Assembly (NCBI GenBank): GCA_965153455.1
Contig: OZ234497.1
Location: 4,278,001-4,342,000 of the forward strand
Length of the DNA stretch: 64,000 nt
Reading direction: 5' to 3'
From: Sphagnum compactum
Lineage: Eukaryota > Bryophyta > Sphagnopsida > Sphagnales
The first letter of the stretch is position 1, and each line of letters opens with the position of its first letter. The notes under the pieces were generated by a model. The model was not told the DNA's origin. It saw nothing but the letters and a program-made list of their open reading frames with translations, and made no database searches. Of this stretch, positions 59,214 through 64,000 are shown in pieces. The translations under genes were made by a program, and so were the position numbers.

Positions 59214-61854
59214 GAAAATAATCAAGGGGTGAAAGCACAGTCAAGTAGACCAGTTTGTGTACTTTTTTGGGTTGAATTACAAGTACTTAAAAATATATCA
59301 TGAAATTATCAACATGTAATTTGGTTGGGTAAAAAAATTGAAGTTTATATAGTTCTTGATTTTATGTGAAAAAACATGATAAAAACATATTTATTCAATA
59401 GTTAAGTAGGTTATTATGAATGAAAGTAGGTGCAAGTTGATCAAAACAATGTCCAATTTTTTTTTTGAAATGGAAACCTTAAAGTATACCATAGATTTTG
59501 TGAAAACATGTAATTTAGAATTGTTATATTGGTTTTTTGAAATGAAATAAATTTAACATATTTAAATATGTTATTATCAAACACATTATTTAGACACTTT
59601 TATGATGCAATTGCAGGTAACATTAATGATGTGGTATTTATTTATTTACAGCAAGGAATTAATGAAGGCTCAAATATAATAACTATTGTTGGCGAGGTCT
59701 AGGTACCTACCCCAATAAATCTAGGTGGGAAAATACTTGCCGCAAGACCCAAATTAATGGGTCTAGGTGGGGGAAAACCCGAACCTAGGCCCAACCCAAG
59801 AAATCCAAGTTTGATTAGATCGAACAAAAAACCAAAACCAATGGGTCTTACGGTGTTTTTCACAAGTTTGGATCCTAGATATGTGCATAAAGTATATATC
59901 TAAGTTAGGGTATAACTAGGTGTTAAGGTTTATTGACCTGGTGGTAAACTCCAAGCTCCAACTAACTATAATCTATTTTTGGTTTTTCATTTTGATAAAA
60001 AATTCCACAAATTAACATTTGCAAGATAACAAACAAACAACTTTTATAACATGTGGAATGTGGCAAATTTTGAAGTCCAACTTGACCTTCAAAGAATCAA
60101 GTATGCCATTGTCATTGCATTTTTTACTATTTTGATTTAAATATTGCTATGTTCTTTTATCAAAAAAATTAGACTTGGGCTTAATGGATCCTAAAGAAAA
60201 CCCCCAACAGGGCACCATTGGTAACAACTTGGTGGCAATGTCCATTTACTAGGGTTGGGTGCAATCATACTAACATGCACCATTAGTAGTTGTAACCATT
60301 GCTTCATTTTTAAAACTTTGGATTGTATAATATTAATAATAATAATAAATAGAATGATTTTTATAAAAATGTTATTGTGAATACATTATGTACATGTGTA
60401 ATAAAAATTTGGAATCAATCTAATGAGTGAAAAATACATAAAAGGATTTTTAAGGTTTTGTAACCAGTGCTTAAAAGTTGCTTCAAAGTAACTAAAAAAT
60501 AGTTTTGACACTAAAAACACAATTTGAGAATTTTTTTATGACATATTTTGGGTTTTTTAAATAACACCTTAATATAATAGTATTAATAATTTTAAAAAGA
60601 AAATTAATGTTTTTTTAAAGACATATTAAAAGAATTTTAAGAATATTTTTCAAAAAGAAAATGGTTTAAGGGGGCACATATGGGTCCTAATAGTGTGGTT
60701 GGACTTGGTTGCAATGCACACCTTCTTTATTTTTATTCTAGAACCCAAAACATTATTTTTAATGGGCAGATTCATGATCAGGGTACCCAAAAGGACGGTC
60801 TAACAAAAAAAGGATAGCAAAGGATTATTTTGGATTTTAATTATATTTATTATTTCATGATTATAGTGGATTGGATATAATTATACCTAGAATGATGTCA
60901 TATTAATTTAATAAAAAAATCCAAGAACGTATTGGATATAATATAAAGGTCTTTTTGAGTCCTTTAAAATAGGTTGAGTCTTTGTTTTAATTACAATTTT
61001 CATTTTAAAAGAATCAAAAGAAATGTATTAAATAATGCAATTGAATTTAAGTTTTTTCATGGATAAGTAATGCATACATCTATGTTTGGCAATGCTCATA
61101 TAATGCATTTGATTAAATATTATACAACATAAAAATTTTGAAGGTTATAGAATCCATTTTGAAAGGGCAACAAGGAAAATGATTTTTTTTTTTTTTTCCA
61201 TTTGGTTGTTTTTTGTATTAACTAGGCTTAGAACTTATGGCCCCAAGTGTCAGCAAAATGTGTAAAAAAATTTCATGCAAGAAAATATGTTAAATTGTAT
61301 ATAAAAACTTATGTACTCATTTTTTACATTTTTAATTTTTTACCAAAATATATATGCATAATTACATATGAATGTGAAAAATCGCCACCACCATGCAAAT
61401 TATCATAATTTGAATTATCCAATTTTTTCACTTAAATGTATTCCATTTAGATTCTATATTTACCAGATAACAAAAACAAAATCCTTGAGTCCTATGTCCA
61501 AAATGGGGTACCCTAATTGTGAATATGCCTTTATTAGTATCATTTAATCATGGAAAAAACCAAATGTTTATTGTTTGTAATGATTTATGGGTGTTGAACA
61601 TGGTCTGCATGTTTTTAATTGTGATTTGATATTAAAATGCTTATTGATGTGTTTTTTGAATCAAATATGAGATGTTTTTAAATAGTCACACACAACCACC
61701 TTAAGTTTTTCATCACTCCTCATGCTTTCAACTAAAATTAAAAATTCAAACAAATATATGGTGTCAAAATTTAATGCAAACATAAAACTTAAATCAAGTT
61801 TAGGGTGGTTTAAATGTGTGGATATCATGTTTATCATTGTATGTATGTTCATAT
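59214..61854. other. Intergenic, no gene seen
   Basis: AT-rich. GGGTGAAAGCACAGTCAAGT at 59228 matches the inverse of 37330-37362. A locally repetitive CTAGGTGGG / ACCCAAA tract lies at 59695-59850. No credible frame. Confidence 0.55.
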
Positions 61855-62235
61855 CATTTTATTTTATTGTCTTCATGATGATGTTTAACTTGTTCTTGAT
61901 GATCTTCACCACCATTTCATGGATTCCATTTTATTTTTATTTTCCCAATGATGATGTTTCTCAATTGTTTCTAAAAATCTCCAACATTGTATGTATGCAT
62001 TTCATCTTGTTTCTTCTTCTTTTTCTCAATTACGTAATATTTTTCGATGTTTCTCACCATGATGTTCACCATTTTATGCATTCCATTATGTCTTAAAATT
62101 TTCCGATGATGATGCTTTTGAAGTTCTTCAATGTTGCATCTTTGAATTTTGTTTTTTTTTGTTTTTCTTCATGATATTATTTCCCAATTGCTTCTCATTA
62201 TTGTGAACCATTATATGGATTCCATGTTCCATTGT
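61855..62235. repeat. Degenerate tandem repeat, about 150-bp period
   Basis: ACCATTTCATGGATTCCATT (about 61910), ACCATTTTATGCATTCCATT (about 62068) and ACCATTATATGGATTCCATG (about 62207) recur. Each is preceded by TGATGATGTTTCTCAATTG-like sequence. The long frame across it is a by-product. Confidence 0.6.
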
Positions 62236-62647
62236 GCTTGAAAGCCTTACAAATAAATTGATGTGAAAAGGAGGCATGAATGTTTTCATCTATGTTTGTC
62301 AAAATGATGGTTTTGAAATACAATGGTTCAAGCATGGATGGTGATGTGAGAATGAGTGCAAAATTAAATGGGGCATTTTGGGCTTTAATGACTGTCTTGT
62401 AATGTACAACATGGTGGACCAAGTCTATATACTGTGTACATTTTTGGCCTTGTTGTTGCTTTCACCTAATTTTTGTTTTGTCTTGCATTTTTTTTAATTC
62501 CTTTTCCTTCATGCATACCTATGAATGAATTTTGGTCAAGAATAAATATGTTTAAATAAATATAATTGTGAATTAAAGGAGAATTTATAAAAGTGGTGAT
62601 GTGATAAAAGTGGAGTAGTGTTTTCTTTTGGGCAAGACAAGGTTGTT

Positions 62648-62710
62648 GGGTGCAAACATGATAAAAGGAGCCAAAGGCAACAAGGTTGGAGTCCTTTCCA
62701 AGGACCAACC
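62648..62710 (+). repeat. Dispersed repeat, second copy of 29249-29306
   Basis: ATAAAAGGAGCCAAAGGCAA, then AAGGTTGGAGTCCTTTCCAA, same order as near 29.26 kb. Confidence 0.65.
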
Positions 62711-64000
62711 TTTTTTCCAATCAACTTGTGGCTTTTAAAAACCAATTCAAGTTCAAAAAATGAGTTTGTAGTTTTTGGAAAAAACCACATGCTTTATCAT
62801 CTAATCCTTGCATTTAGTTAATACATAGGACAATGAAAAGTTGTGTGCCTAGCCTAGGTCATGTAGGGTAGGCTATTGTTTAGGTTTCGTCATCTTCATC
62901 ACATCACATAAGGAGTTAGTCATGTTATTGTTCTAACTGAAGCAAAGTCCTAGAAGTGTTGCTAATTTGTGTTTTCAATAAAATTCAATTGAAGAAACCA
63001 TAGGGGAATGTTTTGTTGTCCTAAGTGAAATGTGATTACAGGATTGGTGAAGGAGGGTTTTATCATGTTTATTGATATTGTGATTTGGAAAGGAGGGTCA
63101 TTTTAGTTGGGTTGTTGGGATCATTGTTTGAAAGAGAAGAGTCCAAAGTTCATTTTAGCATTTTTGAATGCCTTAAGGTTAAAATGTGTTTGGTGTTTTT
63201 TCTTCCTACCCAAGTTCCTTGAATTTTTATGACAAAATGGTGTTGTTGTTCTAGAGCTTTTTCTCAAGAATTACACTATTCAATGTGATACTTTCAAAGG
63301 TTCAAAATTCAAAGCTTGATGCATTCACATCATTTAAACAAACACCTTAAGGTATGCCTTTTTTTCCTCCTCCATTTCATAGGTGAAAGCACATTAAACA
63401 TTTGGGTGGACTCCAATTGTTTCATCTTCTTTGAGCTCATTGACTTTGCATTCATTGTCATTGTAGTTGCAATTATCTTGTTTGCTTGTTAGTTTTTTGG
63501 CTCATATGAAATGTTTATACATCAAGGCTAACCTTTCTAGCTTTGTCCTACATGATTAGGACTTCGAAGGTGCATTGCATTTGAAATTTAAAAACAATAT
63601 TGGCCTTCGAGCTTTATATAATTTTATTTTGTGAGGTAAATGGTTCTAGAAACCATGGTATCTTCATTGCATTTAAAGGTGAATCCACACTATGATGTAC
63701 ACACTTTGAGAGAAATTTGGAACAACATGTATAATATCAAAGTAGCAATTGGTAAAATTTCATTCATTTTGAATTATTTTTAAAATCACATATAAATGAT
63801 TTGGACTTCAAAATTAAAAGAAGTCACAAGAATCATGAATATGAAATTGAGACATATTTGTGCATTTGTGTAAATGTACACCAATAATTTGATGATTTTT
63901 AAAAAAAAAACCTTATTTGACAATAGGTTTCATTTTTAAAAAAAATCAAAATTGCATCTTATTTTTGTTAAATGATTAAAAAAACACTTGCCCAAGTAAA
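62711..64000. other. Intergenic, no gene seen
   Basis: AT-rich to the window end; no frame, RNA gene or structured repeat recognised. Confidence 0.55.

Noticed and set aside
61722-62096. 124-codon hydrophobic frame resembling a membrane protein
   Set aside because: It is T-rich, spans a degenerate 150-bp tandem repeat, and the hydrophobicity follows from the TTT/ATT-rich composition.

Overview
This is nuclear DNA from a land plant with a large, repeat-laden genome. The evidence is plant-type telomere repeats (TTTAGGG), spliced genes with GT..AG introns, a secreted hevein-type chitin-binding protein, a GLUTAMINE DUMPER-like membrane protein, and decayed plant transposons (Ty3/gypsy, hAT, pogo, Harbinger, Helitron-like). 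Gene density is very low: three credible genes in 64 kb. This would fit a gymnosperm or a fern, but nothing in the window fixes the species.

Layout. 1.2-10.9 kb is a mosaic with Helitron-like termini at both ends (minus-strand element). It holds a remarkable self-complementary GAGCTC/AAGCTT array, an orphan minus-strand exon, a three-exon C2H2 zinc-finger gene, a degenerate interstitial telomeric array of about 0.8 kb, and several families of tandem and duplicated repeats. 10.9-21.7 kb is AT-rich and mostly unassignable; it contains an inverted pair of simple arrays (12.6-14.1 kb) and a dead hAT transposase tail (16.2-17.2 kb). 21.76-22.37 kb is the hevein-like gene with its TATA box, on the minus strand. 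22.5-34.9 kb is intergenic, with a possible miRNA-like hairpin (24.5 kb), tandem duplications and a second Helitron-like candidate (26.6-27.7 kb). 34.9-36.3 kb has a 42-bp tandem repeat, a tRNA-derived SINE-like head and a clean Harbinger/Tourist-type foldback element with a TTA target duplication. 37.76-44.64 kb is a complete but dead Ty3/gypsy element inserted into a 60-bp minisatellite that continues to 45.3 kb. 48.5-50.05 kb is the two-exon GLUTAMINE DUMPER-like gene with a TATA box. 55.5-59.3 kb holds a second hAT pseudogene, a tRNA-like head and a pogo/CENP-B-type transposase fragment. The remainder is AT-rich, with no recognisable genes.

The three genes show no functional link. The hevein-like protein is likely secreted for defence, the dumper-like protein likely sits in a membrane and influences amino-acid export, and the C2H2 protein is of unknown role and may travel with a mobile element. 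Everything else is transposon history. The decay pattern (stops at expected Trp/Gln/Arg codons) fits long-term cytosine methylation.
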